From NCBI GenBank assembly GCA_011772495.1, contig WVZL01000016.1, positions 292,499-356,498 on the forward strand: a DNA stretch of 64,000 bases, in the 5' to 3' direction. The translations under genes were made by a program, and so were the position numbers. This stretch comes from Candidatus Aminicenantota bacterium. GTDB taxonomy: Bacteria; Acidobacteriota; Aminicenantia; Aminicenantales; Aminicenantaceae. The stretch's first letter is position 1, and every line of letters begins with the position of its first letter. The notes beneath the pieces were generated by a model that was given only the letters and a program-made list of their open reading frames with translations, ran no database searches and was not told the DNA's origin. Positions 45,398 through 54,566 of the stretch are shown here, piece after piece.

Positions 45398-45532
45398 ATG
45401 AAAAGAACATTCCAGCCAAACAAAAGAAAGAGAAAGAAAAATCATGGTTTTCTAGTCAGGATGAGAACTAAGGGCGGCCAACGCATCATCAAGAACAGAA
45501 GACAGAAGGGAAGAAAAAGAATGGCTGGTTGA
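45398..45532 (+). CDS. rpmH: 50S ribosomal protein L34
   Basis: 44 residues. The peptide begins [18 protein letters not shown] and ends [11 protein letters not shown], the standard L34 pattern. It is a basic protein of the large ribosomal subunit. It is too short for many gene finders. The stop TGA shares one base with the ATG of rnpA (TGATG), the usual rpmH-rnpA coupling. Confidence 0.97.
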   Translation: MKRTFQPNKRKRKKNHGFLVRMRTKGGQRIIKNRRQKGRKRMAG

Positions 45533-45882
45533 TGAAAGAAGCTTACGGTCCTCAAGAGAGGATAAGAAATAAACGAGACTTTTTATTCCTTTTTAAAGAT
45601 GGTAAAAGATATAAAGATAAATACTTTAATCTAATCTATTTTCCCAATAGCTTTAGCTTTTCCCGAATGGCTGTCATAGTCAGTAAAGAAGTTGGCAATG
45701 CTGTTTTCAGGAACAAAATGAAGAGATGGATGAGAGATTTGTTTCGGAGACACAAAGAATACCTGAAACCTAATCTTGATATTCTCATTATCATAAAAAA
45801 AGAGATTCAAGAAGCGTCTTGGACGAATCTGCGCCAGAATTATCTCCGAGCAGTCAAATCCATTGGTGAAGAACCATCCTGA
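45532..45882 (+). CDS. rnpA: Ribonuclease P protein component
   Basis: 116 residues from ATG 45532. The pattern [18 protein letters not shown], the central [22 protein letters not shown] (the RNA-binding RNR motif region), and a C-terminal helix are typical. RnpA binds RNase P RNA and helps tRNA 5' processing. It is coupled to rpmH before it and to yidD after it (TGATG). Confidence 0.96.
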   Translation: MKEAYGPQERIRNKRDFLFLFKDGKRYKDKYFNLIYFPNSFSFSRMAVIVSKEVGNAVFRNKMKRWMRDLFRRHKEYLKPNLDILIIIKKEIQEASWTNLRQNYLRAVKSIGEEPS

Positions 45883-46091
45883 TGAGAAACATCGCCTTAT
45901 CTTTGATAAAAGGCTACAAAATATTTATCTCTCCCCTTTTAGGTAATCATTGCCGTTTTCATCCCAGCTGTTCTGACTACACTTACCAGGCTATAAAGAA
46001 ACACGGTTTATTTAAAGGAGCCTGTCTTGGAGGAAAAAGGCTCTTGAAATGCCACCCTTTTCACCCCGGAGGGGTGGATCTTGTTCCTTAA
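45882..46091 (+). CDS. yidD: Membrane protein insertion efficiency factor
   Basis: 69 residues. [23 protein letters not shown] and [17 protein letters not shown] are the conserved YidD blocks, with three conserved cysteines. It assists YidC-dependent membrane insertion. Its start shares a base with the rnpA stop and yidC follows 11 bases later. Confidence 0.96.
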   Translation: MRNIALSLIKGYKIFISPLLGNHCRFHPSCSDYTYQAIKKHGLFKGACLGGKRLLKCHPFHPGGVDLVP

Positions 46092-46102
46092 GAGGTTTTC
46101 AA

Positions 46103-47746
46103 ATGGAAAAAAGATTACTAATAGCCATAGTCCTTTCTTTCTTGGTTTTACTCCTCTATCAAATTCTCTTTGTGAAGAAAAAGCCCCTACCAGAATCACT
46201 CCCAGAGTCCGCCCGAGAGGAAATCATTGTTAAGAAAGATACAGCTCCTCCTCCGTTAGAAGCTCCAGCCCAGGAGCAGCTCAGACGAGAAGAGAAAGAA
46301 ATTCTGCCGACTTCTGAAGAGGTCGAAAAAGAAATCCGAGTTGAAACCTCCCTGTACGAGGCTGTCTGGAGCAACAGAGGTGGAGTTTTAAAAAGCTGGA
46401 AACTCAAAGAGCACCAAGACGAGGAAAAAAACAACTTAGAACTTGTCTCCTATCTCTCTGCAGAAACAGATACTTTTCCTTTCTCTCTGGGGACTGAGGA
46501 TCCGGCTTTCGATAGAGTTATCAACACGTCCCTCTATGAGTCTACGGTCTCCAGGCTCGATCTGAGAGAAGGTCGGAGTGGAGAAATGCGGTTTGAATAT
46601 GCAGATGAACAGGGAAACTTCGTCGAGAAAACCTTTATCTTTCAAGATGGACAATATCACTTCGACACCAAGATAAAACTCATAAAAAACAGGCAAGAAA
46701 TTGAACCTCGGCTCATCTGGGGACCGAGTTTCAGTAATCCCTCTCTAACAGAACAGAAACAAAGGTTTGGCGTTCGGATAGGGATAGCTGTTAAGATCGC
46801 TGATAAAGTGTACCGGAATGACGAAAGCAAATTCAAGCCGGAGCTCAGGGAATTTAGCTATGCCGAATGGGCAGCCTATGAAAATAATTATTTTGCCGCC
46901 CTCTTCTTCATCCCTCCTCAGAAGTACAACGTCGAGTTTATCAGAAAAGGAGAAGAGGCGACTCCCCAATACTTTCTCTCAATGACCTCTCCCCAGAAGA
47001 TTTACCTTGGCCCCAAAGAAATGGAGCGCCTCACAGCCCTCGGGTTCGAGGCCAAAAAACTTATCAAATTTGGACTCTTTGGCTTCATAGCCGAAATTCT
47101 TCTCAAAGGGATGAAGTTCATCCATAAAGCCGTTCCAAACTGGGGAGTGACGATAATCATCATGACTCTCATCGTCAAAATCATATTTTTTCCTCTTACT
47201 TACAGCAGTACGCGTTCGATGGCCAGAATGCAGGAACTCCAGCCCAAGATTAAAGCTCTGCGTGCCAAGTATAAAAAGGCCAAACAAGATATCGCCCAGC
47301 GCCGTAAGATGAATGAAGAAATGATGCGGCTGTACAAGGAACACGGCATCAATCCAGCAGGAGGATGCTTGCCCATGCTCATTCAATTGCCTGTCTTTTG
47401 GGGCTTTTTCCGGCTCCTTGTGATCGCTATCGAATTCAGACACAGCCCTTTTTTTCTCTGGATAAAAGACCTTTCTGTGAAAGATCCCTATTATGTAACT
47501 CCAATTTTAATGGGCGTCACCCAGTACATCAGCCAGAAAATGACCCCTACCTCTGCAGATCCGACTCAGGCCAGGATGATGCTCATCATGCCCGTGATCA
47601 TGACCATCTTATTCATGAATTTCCAAAGCGGCCTTGTTCTCTATTGGTTAACCAATAACATTCTTCAGATCGGCCAGCAAGCCATAATGAATCGGATATC
47701 GAAAAAGAAGAAAAGAGAAGCTCATGGAAAAAGAAGAAAAAAATAA
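46103..47746 (+). CDS. yidC: Membrane protein insertase
   Basis: 547 residues from ATG 46103. An N-terminal helix, a large periplasmic beta domain (about 70-330) and the conserved insertase core with five helices (WGVTIIIMTLIVKIIFFPLT, AGGCLPMLIQLPVFWGFF) follow the Gram-negative YidC plan. It inserts and folds inner membrane proteins, alone or with SecYEG. The C-terminus is basic. The last bases overlap jag. Confidence 0.97.
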   Translation: MEKRLLIAIVLSFLVLLLYQILFVKKKPLPESLPESAREEIIVKKDTAPPPLEAPAQEQLRREEKEILPTSEEVEKEIRVETSLYEAVWSNRGGVLKSWKLKEHQDEEKNNLELVSYLSAETDTFPFSLGTEDPAFDRVINTSLYESTVSRLDLREGRSGEMRFEYADEQGNFVEKTFIFQDGQYHFDTKIKLIKNRQEIEPRLIWGPSFSNPSLTEQKQRFGVRIGIAVKIADKVYRNDESKFKPELREFSYAEWAAYENNYFAALFFIPPQKYNVEFIRKGEEATPQYFLSMTSPQKIYLGPKEMERLTALGFEAKKLIKFGLFGFIAEILLKGMKFIHKAVPNWGVTIIIMTLIVKIIFFPLTYSSTRSMARMQELQPKIKALRAKYKKAKQDIAQRRKMNEEMMRLYKEHGINPAGGCLPMLIQLPVFWGFFRLLVIAIEFRHSPFFLWIKDLSVKDPYYVTPILMGVTQYISQKMTPTSADPTQARMMLIMPVIMTILFMNFQSGLVLYWLTNNILQIGQQAIMNRISKKKKREAHGKRRKK

Positions 47747-48356
47747 CCAGGAACAAGAATTCAAAGGAAAAAACTTAGAAGAAGTCATCAGCCATGCTGA
47801 ACATGTTCTCAAGCTGCCAAGAGAAGAAATCAATTATGAAATTGTGGCCGAAAAAACCAAGCTTTTTGGAATCAAGAGCAAAGAAATCGTTATTCGCGCT
47901 TGGCCGAAGACGAAAGCCGAAGAAGACCCCGTGGCCGAATTTCTGGACAAATTGATCAACCTTATTCCCCTAAGCCTGAATTTTCACATAAAGAAGAAAA
48001 ATGATATCACTCATGTGATTTTTGAGGGAAAAGATAAGCATCTTCTCCTTCGGAGAGAGGCAGCGCTTCTTTTAGCTCTTCAGCATATCCTCAATAAAAT
48101 CTACACTCATAAAATCCAAGTCGATTGTGACTTTTACCGCAAAAGGAAGGAAAGAAAACTAAAGGAATACGCTCAGAGCGTTGCTCAACATGTCTCAGAG
48201 ACTGGAAAAAACGAAATACTGGAGATGATGAATCCCTACGAAAGGCGGATTATCCACCTAGCTGTAAACCAGATCCCTGGTATTTCTAGTGAAAGCATAG
48301 GCGAGGGATTTCTAAAAAGAGTAAAAATCTATCCAGTACCAGAAGCGGCGAAGTAA
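47724..48356 (+). CDS. jag: Jag/KhpB RNA-binding protein
   Basis: 210 residues with a Jag N-terminal domain (about 12-60), a KH-like domain (about 70-140) and a C-terminal R3H domain (MNPYERRIIHLAV). It binds RNA and in other bacteria affects cell-envelope and division gene expression with KhpA. It overlaps the end of yidC by 23 bases, as in many genomes. Confidence 0.93.
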   Translation: MEKEEKNNQEQEFKGKNLEEVISHAEHVLKLPREEINYEIVAEKTKLFGIKSKEIVIRAWPKTKAEEDPVAEFLDKLINLIPLSLNFHIKKKNDITHVIFEGKDKHLLLRREAALLLALQHILNKIYTHKIQVDCDFYRKRKERKLKEYAQSVAQHVSETGKNEILEMMNPYERRIIHLAVNQIPGISSESIGEGFLKRVKIYPVPEAAK

Positions 48357-48439
48357 TCCTTTCCTTCGCGTCCTTTTATTTCATTGAATCTTATCTCTCT
48401 ACTAAATGATATTAATTATATCGGAATACTAGAAATTAG

Positions 48440-48600
48440 ACCTTGGACAGCTTTTATTATCAATCGTTGCTCCAGGGATGAAAAAGCAACCAGCGCTACA
48501 ATAATGGCTGAGCCCGATCCCTAGGTCAAGCCCCAAGGCTTGCCCCTGGTTGGTCAAATCTGCTCCCGCGCGGGATGAGCTGAACCCTCTTTACAGTTCC
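48440..48600. repeat. Intergenic region with strong inverted repeats between jag and mnmE
   Basis: In this 271-base gap there is a hairpin at 48520-48549 with a perfect 6-base stem CAAGCC/GGCTTG and loop CCAA, extendable with three mismatches to 13 bases, and a palindrome CCCGCGCGGG near 48564. Neither is followed by a T-run, so they are not classic terminators. Around 48458-48510 the sequence TTATTATCAAT ... TGAAAA ... CAATAATG resembles the direct-repeat region near 1999-2050. It may be a dispersed repeat or a structured RNA. Confidence 0.35.
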
Positions 48601-48618
48601 CCCAATAAAATTTAATAT
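48590..48618 (+). promoter_or_regulatory. Possible promoter of mnmE
   Basis: TTTACA (48590-48595) and TAATAT (48613-48618) are 17 bases apart. Nine bases separate the -10 from ATG 48628, so the transcript would be nearly leaderless. No ribosome-binding site is seen. Overlapping A/T-rich -10 alternatives exist. Confidence 0.4.
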
Positions 48619-48627
48619 ATTATAGCC

Positions 48628-49992
48628 ATGTTTGAAGATACAATCATTTCCATCTCTACCCCTATTGGATTCGGAGGCCTGGGCATCATCCGTCTCAGTG
48701 GGAATAATTCTTTAAGCATCGCCAAAAAAATATTTAAACCCAAAAAGGGCAGGCAAGTTCAACCTCGCCGTTCTGTTTTTGGTCATCTCTACAATTTTGA
48801 ACAGAAAGAATATTTTGAAGAGGCTTATCTAACCTTTTTCCCCAAGCCTCGCACCTACACCCGAGAAAACATGGTGGAAATAAGCTGCCATGGCAGCCCG
48901 GTCATCCTGGAGGAAGCCATTCGATTGGGTATCAAAGCTGGAGCTCGGCCCGCCAACCCTGGAGAATTCACACTTCGGGCTTATCTAAGCGGAAGGATCG
49001 ATCTTCTCCAGGCTGAGGCTGTCAACGATTTAATACGAGCCTCATCCCTTAGACAGGCAAGACTTTCTTTCAACCAGGTTGAAGGCAAACTCTCCAGTAA
49101 GATGGCTTCTCTCCGGGCCAAGGTTGTCCATCTCTTAGCTCGAATCGAAGCCAGCCTTGAATTTCCCGACGAAGGCCTGCGAGCTTCCCCCAAGCAAACA
49201 GAAAAAACCTTAGAAAACCTAGTCTTCTTCCTTCGGCAGCTCATACGGAGCTACGATATCGGAAAATCTCTTGTTGAAGGCATCACTCTGGCTATCACAG
49301 GAAGAGCCAATGTCGGTAAATCCACTCTTTTCAATTCTCTCCTCGAGAGGGACAGGGCCATTGTCACTCCCTATCCGGGGACAACAAGAGACTATTTAAA
49401 GGAAAGCATCAGAATAAATGAGGCCATCTTCACCTTGATTGACATGGCAGGAATCGAGCGCTCCTCCCATCCAGCAGAGAAAGAAGGTGTAAGAAAAGGG
49501 AAAAGGATCGCCGAAAAAGCAGAGGGAGTACTTCTGCTTCTGGACAGCTCGAGAAGAGAAAGCCCAGAAGATTTTAGACTTATCGAAAAATTCAAAACGA
49601 AGAAAACCCTCCTCCTTTTCAATAAAATGGACCTTCCCCAGAAGATGAATAAAACCAAGCTCAAGGGGAAAACAGAACAAATACCGGCCCTGGATATATC
49701 TGCCCTCAAGGGAACGAACCTGAATAAGCTGAAGAAAATGATCTCTGAATTCTTCCTTCCCACTCAGGAAGAAAGCGAAGATATCATCCTCCACTTAAGA
49801 CAAAAGCTTCTTCTTGAAGACATCGAAGCCTGTTTGATCAAAGGACAACATCTCCTCAAGGAAGGCTATCCTGAAGAAATCTACGTCGAAGAAATACGGA
49901 AAGCCGTTCCCTTGATTGGACAACTCACTGGGGAAATTCGTTCGGATGAAATCATCGAGGATATATTCCGCCGCTTCTGTGTGGGAAAATAA
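48628..49992 (+). CDS. mnmE: tRNA-modification GTPase
   Basis: 454 residues. An N-terminal formyl-THF-binding domain ([10 protein letters not shown]), the helical domain, and an inserted G domain with [13 protein letters not shown] and NKMD. The C-terminus ends FCVGK, the catalytic C-x-G-K motif. With MnmG it makes the 5-carboxymethylaminomethyl or related uridine modification at tRNA wobble positions. mnmG follows one base after the stop. Confidence 0.97.
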   Translation: MFEDTIISISTPIGFGGLGIIRLSGNNSLSIAKKIFKPKKGRQVQPRRSVFGHLYNFEQKEYFEEAYLTFFPKPRTYTRENMVEISCHGSPVILEEAIRLGIKAGARPANPGEFTLRAYLSGRIDLLQAEAVNDLIRASSLRQARLSFNQVEGKLSSKMASLRAKVVHLLARIEASLEFPDEGLRASPKQTEKTLENLVFFLRQLIRSYDIGKSLVEGITLAITGRANVGKSTLFNSLLERDRAIVTPYPGTTRDYLKESIRINEAIFTLIDMAGIERSSHPAEKEGVRKGKRIAEKAEGVLLLLDSSRRESPEDFRLIEKFKTKKTLLLFNKMDLPQKMNKTKLKGKTEQIPALDISALKGTNLNKLKKMISEFFLPTQEESEDIILHLRQKLLLEDIEACLIKGQHLLKEGYPEEIYVEEIRKAVPLIGQLTGEIRSDEIIEDIFRRFCVGK

Positions 49993-49993
49993 A

Positions 49994-51826
49994 ATGAATT
50001 TCAGGAATGATTACGACGTCATTGTTGTCGGTGCAGGACATGCCGGCTGTGAAGCTGCCCATGCTTCTAGCCGTATGGGGCTTCAGACCTGCCTCGTCAC
50101 CATCCACCTAGAGACTATCGCTCAAATGTCCTGCAATCCCGCCATCGGAGGACTGGCTAAGGGCCATCTCGTTAGAGAAATAGATGCTTTGGGTGGTCTC
50201 ATGGGCCTCTTAGCCGATGAGACAGGCATTCAATTCAGACTCCTCAACCGAAGCCGGGGAGGTGCTGTTCAAGCTCCCCGTGCGCAATCTGACAAGGCTC
50301 AGTACCGGCTGACCATGAAAAATTGGTTAGAAAACACTCCCAATTTAACTCTTTTCCAAGGAATAGTCACCGAAGTCCTTACCAAGAATGGTCAGGCTCG
50401 AGGAATCAAGACCATAGATGGATATGAATTATTGGGCAAAACAATTATTCTTACACCAGGAACTTTCTTGAACGGCCTTATTCATATCGGCCTGAATTCT
50501 TACCCGGCAGGCAGAGCTAACGAGCCTCCTTCTCCAGATCTCAGCGAAAACTTAAAGAAATTAGGCCTCAAGTTGATCAGATTGAAGACAGGAACTCCAA
50601 TGAGGCTCGATAAAAACACCATCGACTGGAGCTCTTTTAGCCCTCAGCCTGGGGATAAAAACCCGGTTCCCTTCTCATTTTGGACTCAAAAAAAACTGGA
50701 AAACAAAATCTTGTGTCATATCGGCTACACAACTCAGAAAACCCATGACATCATCAGCCAGAACTTGGATAAATCTCCTCTGTACAGCGGCCAAATCACC
50801 GGAATCGGGCCTCGCTACTGCCCTTCCATAGAGGACAAAGTGGTCAAATTCCCTCAGCGCCAGCGGCACCAGTTCTTTCTTGAGCCTGAAGGACTAGACA
50901 CCTCTGAAATCTATGTCAATGGTATCTCCTCCAGCCTGCCTTACCAGGTTCAAGAGGAAATGCTCAAGAGTATCCCAGGCCTGGACCAAGCACGAATCTT
51001 AAGACCAGCCTATGGTATTGAATACGATGCCGTGGCTCCTACCCAGCTCCATCTGACTCTAGAAACCAGAAGGATCGAAAACCTATACCTAGCCGGACAA
51101 ATCAACGGGACTTCTGGCTACGAAGAAGCGGCTGCTCAAGGCCTGATGGCTGGGATCAATGCAGCTTTGAAAATACTAAAGAAAAAACCTTTCCAGCTTC
51201 TCCGAAACGAAGCTTACATAGGCGTCCTCATCGATGATCTGATATCAAAGGGCGTCGAAGAGCCTTATCGTCTCTTCACTTCCCGGGCTGAATACCGACT
51301 TCTTCTTCGAATCGATAATGCGGATAAAAGGCTGGTCCCTTATGGATACAAATTGGGATTGGTCAAAGAAAACGAGTACGAAGTCTACTTGAAAAAACAG
51401 GAACGGGTCAACAAGATCATGATCTTCCTTCAGCAGGAAAAGATAAAAACTGAAAAGAAGGAAAAAATCACTCTCAAGGACTTCTTAAAAAAACCTGATG
51501 TGAGACTCGAAAATATGGTAGAATATAAAGAATTTCGGACAGGTTTGACCGACGAAGACATGAGAAATATCGAATCAGAAGTGAAGTACGAGGGCTACTT
51601 GAAAAAACAAGAGAAGGAAATTGCCAGCCTCAAGAAGACAGACAGGGTAAAGATACCAGAAAACCTGAATTTCGGTAAAATTCCGGGGTTAACAAGAGAA
51701 GTTGTGGAAAGGCTGGAAAGCCTCAGGCCCAAGACACTGGGAAGAGCAAAGCAAATCCCGGGCATGACTCCCGCCGCGATCCATAACCTCCACATCTATT
51801 TGAAGCTCCATAAGAGAAAAAACTAG
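49994..51826 (+). CDS. mnmG: tRNA uridine 5-carboxymethylaminomethyl modification enzyme
   Basis: 610 residues from ATG 49994. The FAD-binding [29 protein letters not shown] and [13 protein letters not shown] motifs and the helical C-terminal domain are all present. It partners MnmE. A longer start within mnmE is rejected. The parS site and parA follow; rsmG, often found here, is absent. Confidence 0.97.
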   Translation: MNFRNDYDVIVVGAGHAGCEAAHASSRMGLQTCLVTIHLETIAQMSCNPAIGGLAKGHLVREIDALGGLMGLLADETGIQFRLLNRSRGGAVQAPRAQSDKAQYRLTMKNWLENTPNLTLFQGIVTEVLTKNGQARGIKTIDGYELLGKTIILTPGTFLNGLIHIGLNSYPAGRANEPPSPDLSENLKKLGLKLIRLKTGTPMRLDKNTIDWSSFSPQPGDKNPVPFSFWTQKKLENKILCHIGYTTQKTHDIISQNLDKSPLYSGQITGIGPRYCPSIEDKVVKFPQRQRHQFFLEPEGLDTSEIYVNGISSSLPYQVQEEMLKSIPGLDQARILRPAYGIEYDAVAPTQLHLTLETRRIENLYLAGQINGTSGYEEAAAQGLMAGINAALKILKKKPFQLLRNEAYIGVLIDDLISKGVEEPYRLFTSRAEYRLLLRIDNADKRLVPYGYKLGLVKENEYEVYLKKQERVNKIMIFLQQEKIKTEKKEKITLKDFLKKPDVRLENMVEYKEFRTGLTDEDMRNIESEVKYEGYLKKQEKEIASLKKTDRVKIPENLNFGKIPGLTREVVERLESLRPKTLGRAKQIPGMTPAAIHNLHIYLKLHKRKN

Positions 51827-51831
51827 AATCA

Positions 51832-51847
51832 TGTTCCACGTGAAACA
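51832..51847 (+). promoter_or_regulatory. parS centromere site
   Basis: TGTTCCACGTGAAACA matches the bacterial parS consensus TGTTNCACGTGAAACA at every defined position and is nearly palindromic. It lies between mnmG and parA. ParB binds such sites and spreads with CTP to organise the origin region. Confidence 0.95.
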
Positions 51848-51854
51848 TTAAAAG

Positions 51855-52613
51855 ATGAAAAATCGAATCATTGCGATAGCTAATCATAAGGGAGGCGTGG
51901 GGAAGACCACTACCGCCATAAACCTTTCCTCTTCGCTAGCTCTTAAAAACAAGAAGGTCCTTGTTATCGATCTCGATTCTCAGGGCATGACCACCTCCGG
52001 ACTGGGCAAGACAAAGGACAAGAAAAAAGGAATTTATCAGGTCATAATGAATGGACAAAGGATGGAGCAGTGTATTTATGCCACCCAGCAAAAAAACCTC
52101 TTCCTCTGTCCTGCCTCACACGAACTTGAGGGAGCTGAGGCAGAACTTTTTCCGTTAATGGGGCGAGAGAAAAGACTCCGAGAAGCATTGAAACGAAGAA
52201 ATATTTACTTTGATTTTATTTTCATAGATTGCCCTCCCTCCTTGGGATTATTGACTATCAACGCCCTCACAGCTGCTGACTCTATCCTTATCCCTGTTCA
52301 ATGCGAGTTTTTCTGCATGGAAGGCATCCCCAATCTCTTTCGCACTCTGGATGAAGTCCGCACCTACCTGAATCCCTCCCTGCGAATAGAAGGAATTCTT
52401 CTAACCATGCACGATGAAAGAACAAACCTTTCAAAGCAAGTGGTAGAGGAGATGAGAGGTTCTCTCAAGGGCATTATCTACGATACTATCATTCCCCGAA
52501 CAGTAAAACTTGCTGAGGCTCCAAGTTTTGGCAAGCCTGCTGTCATCTATGATATTCAATCAAAGGGCGCCCAGGCCTACTTAAATTTAGCTGAGGAGAT
52601 TCTGAGTAGATGA
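51855..52613 (+). CDS. parA: Chromosome-partitioning ATPase ParA/Soj
   Basis: 252 residues. The deviant Walker A is KGGVGKTTTAINLS, with Walker B FIFIDCPPS and the C-terminal PRTVKLAEAPSFGKP. ATP-bound ParA binds DNA and is released by ParB, moving the origin. It lies eight bases after the parS site and overlaps parB by four bases. Confidence 0.97.
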   Translation: MKNRIIAIANHKGGVGKTTTAINLSSSLALKNKKVLVIDLDSQGMTTSGLGKTKDKKKGIYQVIMNGQRMEQCIYATQQKNLFLCPASHELEGAEAELFPLMGREKRLREALKRRNIYFDFIFIDCPPSLGLLTINALTAADSILIPVQCEFFCMEGIPNLFRTLDEVRTYLNPSLRIEGILLTMHDERTNLSKQVVEEMRGSLKGIIYDTIIPRTVKLAEAPSFGKPAVIYDIQSKGAQAYLNLAEEILSR

Positions 52614-53452
52614 AAAGAAAAGCGCTAGGCAAAGGATTAAAGGCATTTTTGCCCGAGGAACTCGGCATTTTAAAAGAAGAAAGATACGCTGACCTTGAAA
52701 TTGACCAGCTTAAGCCGAATCCTCTTCAACCTCGTCTGAAGTTCGATCCTGCATCTATACAGGAATTGGCCCAATCCATCAAGTCTTCGGGTCTTATCCA
52801 GCCTCTCATCGTCGCTCCCGAAGGAGACGGTTTTAAAATCATCGTCGGTGAACGCAGATGGCGGGCTGCTCAAAAAATCGGACTTAAGAAAGTACCTGTT
52901 CTCATCCGGACTATTCCAAAAGAGCAGGAGCTGGAGGTCTCCCTTATAGAAAACCTCCAGAGGGAAGAATTGAACCCGATAGAGATCGCTCATGCCTACC
53001 AGAAACTGATCCAGGAACTCCAGTATACTCAACAGCAAATAGCCGAAAAGGTGGGAAAAGACAGGACTTCGGTCACAAATTATCTGCGTCTTCTTAAGCT
53101 CCCAGAAGAAATCCAGCAGGAATTGGCCGAAAATAAAATTTCCATGGGGCATGCCAGAGCCCTGTTGGCCATAAAAGATCCTGAGCAGCAAAAACACGTC
53201 TGCCGCCTGATCATTCAAAAGAACCTCTCTGTTCGCGAAGCGGAAAAAATGATAAGCAAGCCTCGAATGAAGCCAAAGAAAGAGAGAGCTCTTGACCCGG
53301 ATCTGCTAGCTCTCCAGGAAGAGTTACTCAAACTTCTGGGGACTAAAGTCATACTCCAGGGAAATCAAAACAAAGGAGCGTTGAAAATATATTATTATTC
53401 TCTGGATGACCTTAACAGGATCTATGAACTTATCAAAGGAGTTGCATCATGA
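52610..53452 (+). CDS. parB: Chromosome-partitioning protein ParB/Spo0J
   Basis: 280 residues. An N-terminal ParA-interacting stretch (KRKALGKGLKAFL), the CTPase/clamp motifs (IQPLIVAPEGDGFKIIVGERRWRAA, ENLQREELNPIE), and the helix-turn-helix (TQQQIAEKVGKDRTSVTNYLRLL) follow in order. It binds the parS site upstream of parA. The bactofilin gene starts within its stop (ATGA overlap). Confidence 0.97.
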   Translation: MKRKALGKGLKAFLPEELGILKEERYADLEIDQLKPNPLQPRLKFDPASIQELAQSIKSSGLIQPLIVAPEGDGFKIIVGERRWRAAQKIGLKKVPVLIRTIPKEQELEVSLIENLQREELNPIEIAHAYQKLIQELQYTQQQIAEKVGKDRTSVTNYLRLLKLPEEIQQELAENKISMGHARALLAIKDPEQQKHVCRLIIQKNLSVREAEKMISKPRMKPKKERALDPDLLALQEELLKLLGTKVILQGNQNKGALKIYYYSLDDLNRIYELIKGVAS

Positions 53453-53847
53453 AAGAGAAGAATCTAGAAATGAAGGAAGCGAAGATCACTGGCTTCTTTA
53501 ACAAGGACTCAGAATTCAAGGGAGATTTATCCTTCAAAGGCTCTTTCCGTATCGACGGCAAGTTTAAAGGCACCATCAATTCCGATTCTGTACTCGTGGT
53601 GGGCGAAACAGGAAAAGTAGAAGCCGACATAAAAGTGGGCTACCTCATTAATAATGGTCATATCAAGGGAAACATCCAAGCTCACGAGAAAGTCGAAATC
53701 AACGCAAAGGGAAAAGTGACCGGGAGTATCACTGCACCCAAGCTGGTGATTGAAGAGGGCGCCTACCTAGAAGCCAATTGTCAAACAGCAGAAAAGATCA
53801 TACAACCTCCGCTGGAAAAAAAGATTGATCTCGTGAACAAGCCATGA
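53449..53847 (+). CDS. Bactofilin
   Basis: 132 residues. The core (about 15-115) has the alternating glycine and hydrophobic pattern of the right-handed beta-helix (FKGSFRIDGKFKGTI, VGYLINNGHIKGNIQAHEKV), the polymer-forming bactofilin domain. Bactofilins form filaments that scaffold envelope enzymes or, in Myxococcus, the ParABS system. The overlaps with parB and kdsB make this gene a bridge between segregation and Kdo genes. Confidence 0.93.
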   Translation: MKEKNLEMKEAKITGFFNKDSEFKGDLSFKGSFRIDGKFKGTINSDSVLVVGETGKVEADIKVGYLINNGHIKGNIQAHEKVEINAKGKVTGSITAPKLVIEEGAYLEANCQTAEKIIQPPLEKKIDLVNKP

Positions 53848-54566
53848 AGCAGGCCACAGGGATTATTCCCGCCAGGTTCCACTCTCAGCGTTTTCCCGGC
53901 AAGCCTTTAGCTCTCATCCAGGGAAAACCGATGATTGAGAGAGTTTTTGAGAGAGCCACGACAGCTAAGTTCCTAGAACAAATCATCGTAGCGACTGATG
54001 ATGAGAGAATTGCCCAAGCTGCCAAAAAAATTGGTGCTGAGGTTCGAATGACGTCTCCTCATCATAATTCTGGAACAGAGAGAGTGGCTGAAGTTGCCAA
54101 TAAATTGAAAACCCCTCTTATCATTAATATACAAGGAGACGAACCTCTAGTAAGTGGGCAAATGATAGACACCTTGGTTTTAGCCCTCCAGGATGAGTTC
54201 ATTCCCATGGTTTCTCTGATGGCCAGAACCCAAAACCTCAACCTTCTTCGCGATACCAACGCAGTCAAGGTTGTTATCGATAAAGATAGCTTTGCGCTTT
54301 ATTTCTCCCGCTCTCCGCTGCCTTTCCAGGCCTCAGACTTCCTTTACCAGCATATCGGAATCTACGGCTACCAAAGAGACTTTCTTTTGAACTATGTTCG
54401 CCTTAAGCCCTCAAGGCTAGAAAAAACCGAAAACTTGGAACAGCTCAGAGCTTTAGAACATGGCTACAGGATAAAGATGATCGAAACACAATCTCCCACC
54501 TTGAGTGTGGATATCCCTAACGATATAATCAAACTTGAAGAATTCTTAAAGAAGAGAAGCTCATGA
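53844..54566 (+). CDS. kdsB: CMP-Kdo synthetase (3-deoxy-manno-octulosonate cytidylyltransferase)
   Basis: 240 residues. The N-terminal IPARFHSQRFPGKPLALI and the INIQGDEPLV segment match KdsB. It uses CTP to activate Kdo for LPS synthesis. Its neighbour pyrG supplies CTP; the genes overlap by four bases on each side. Confidence 0.96.
   Translation: MKQATGIIPARFHSQRFPGKPLALIQGKPMIERVFERATTAKFLEQIIVATDDERIAQAAKKIGAEVRMTSPHHNSGTERVAEVANKLKTPLIINIQGDEPLVSGQMIDTLVLALQDEFIPMVSLMARTQNLNLLRDTNAVKVVIDKDSFALYFSRSPLPFQASDFLYQHIGIYGYQRDFLLNYVRLKPSRLEKTENLEQLRALEHGYRIKMIETQSPTLSVDIPNDIIKLEEFLKKRSS

Noticed and set aside
45300-45400. Possible replication origin next to rpmH
   Set aside because: No cluster of TTATCCACA-type boxes is seen here or in the 48357-48627 gap; isolated near-matches lie inside genes.
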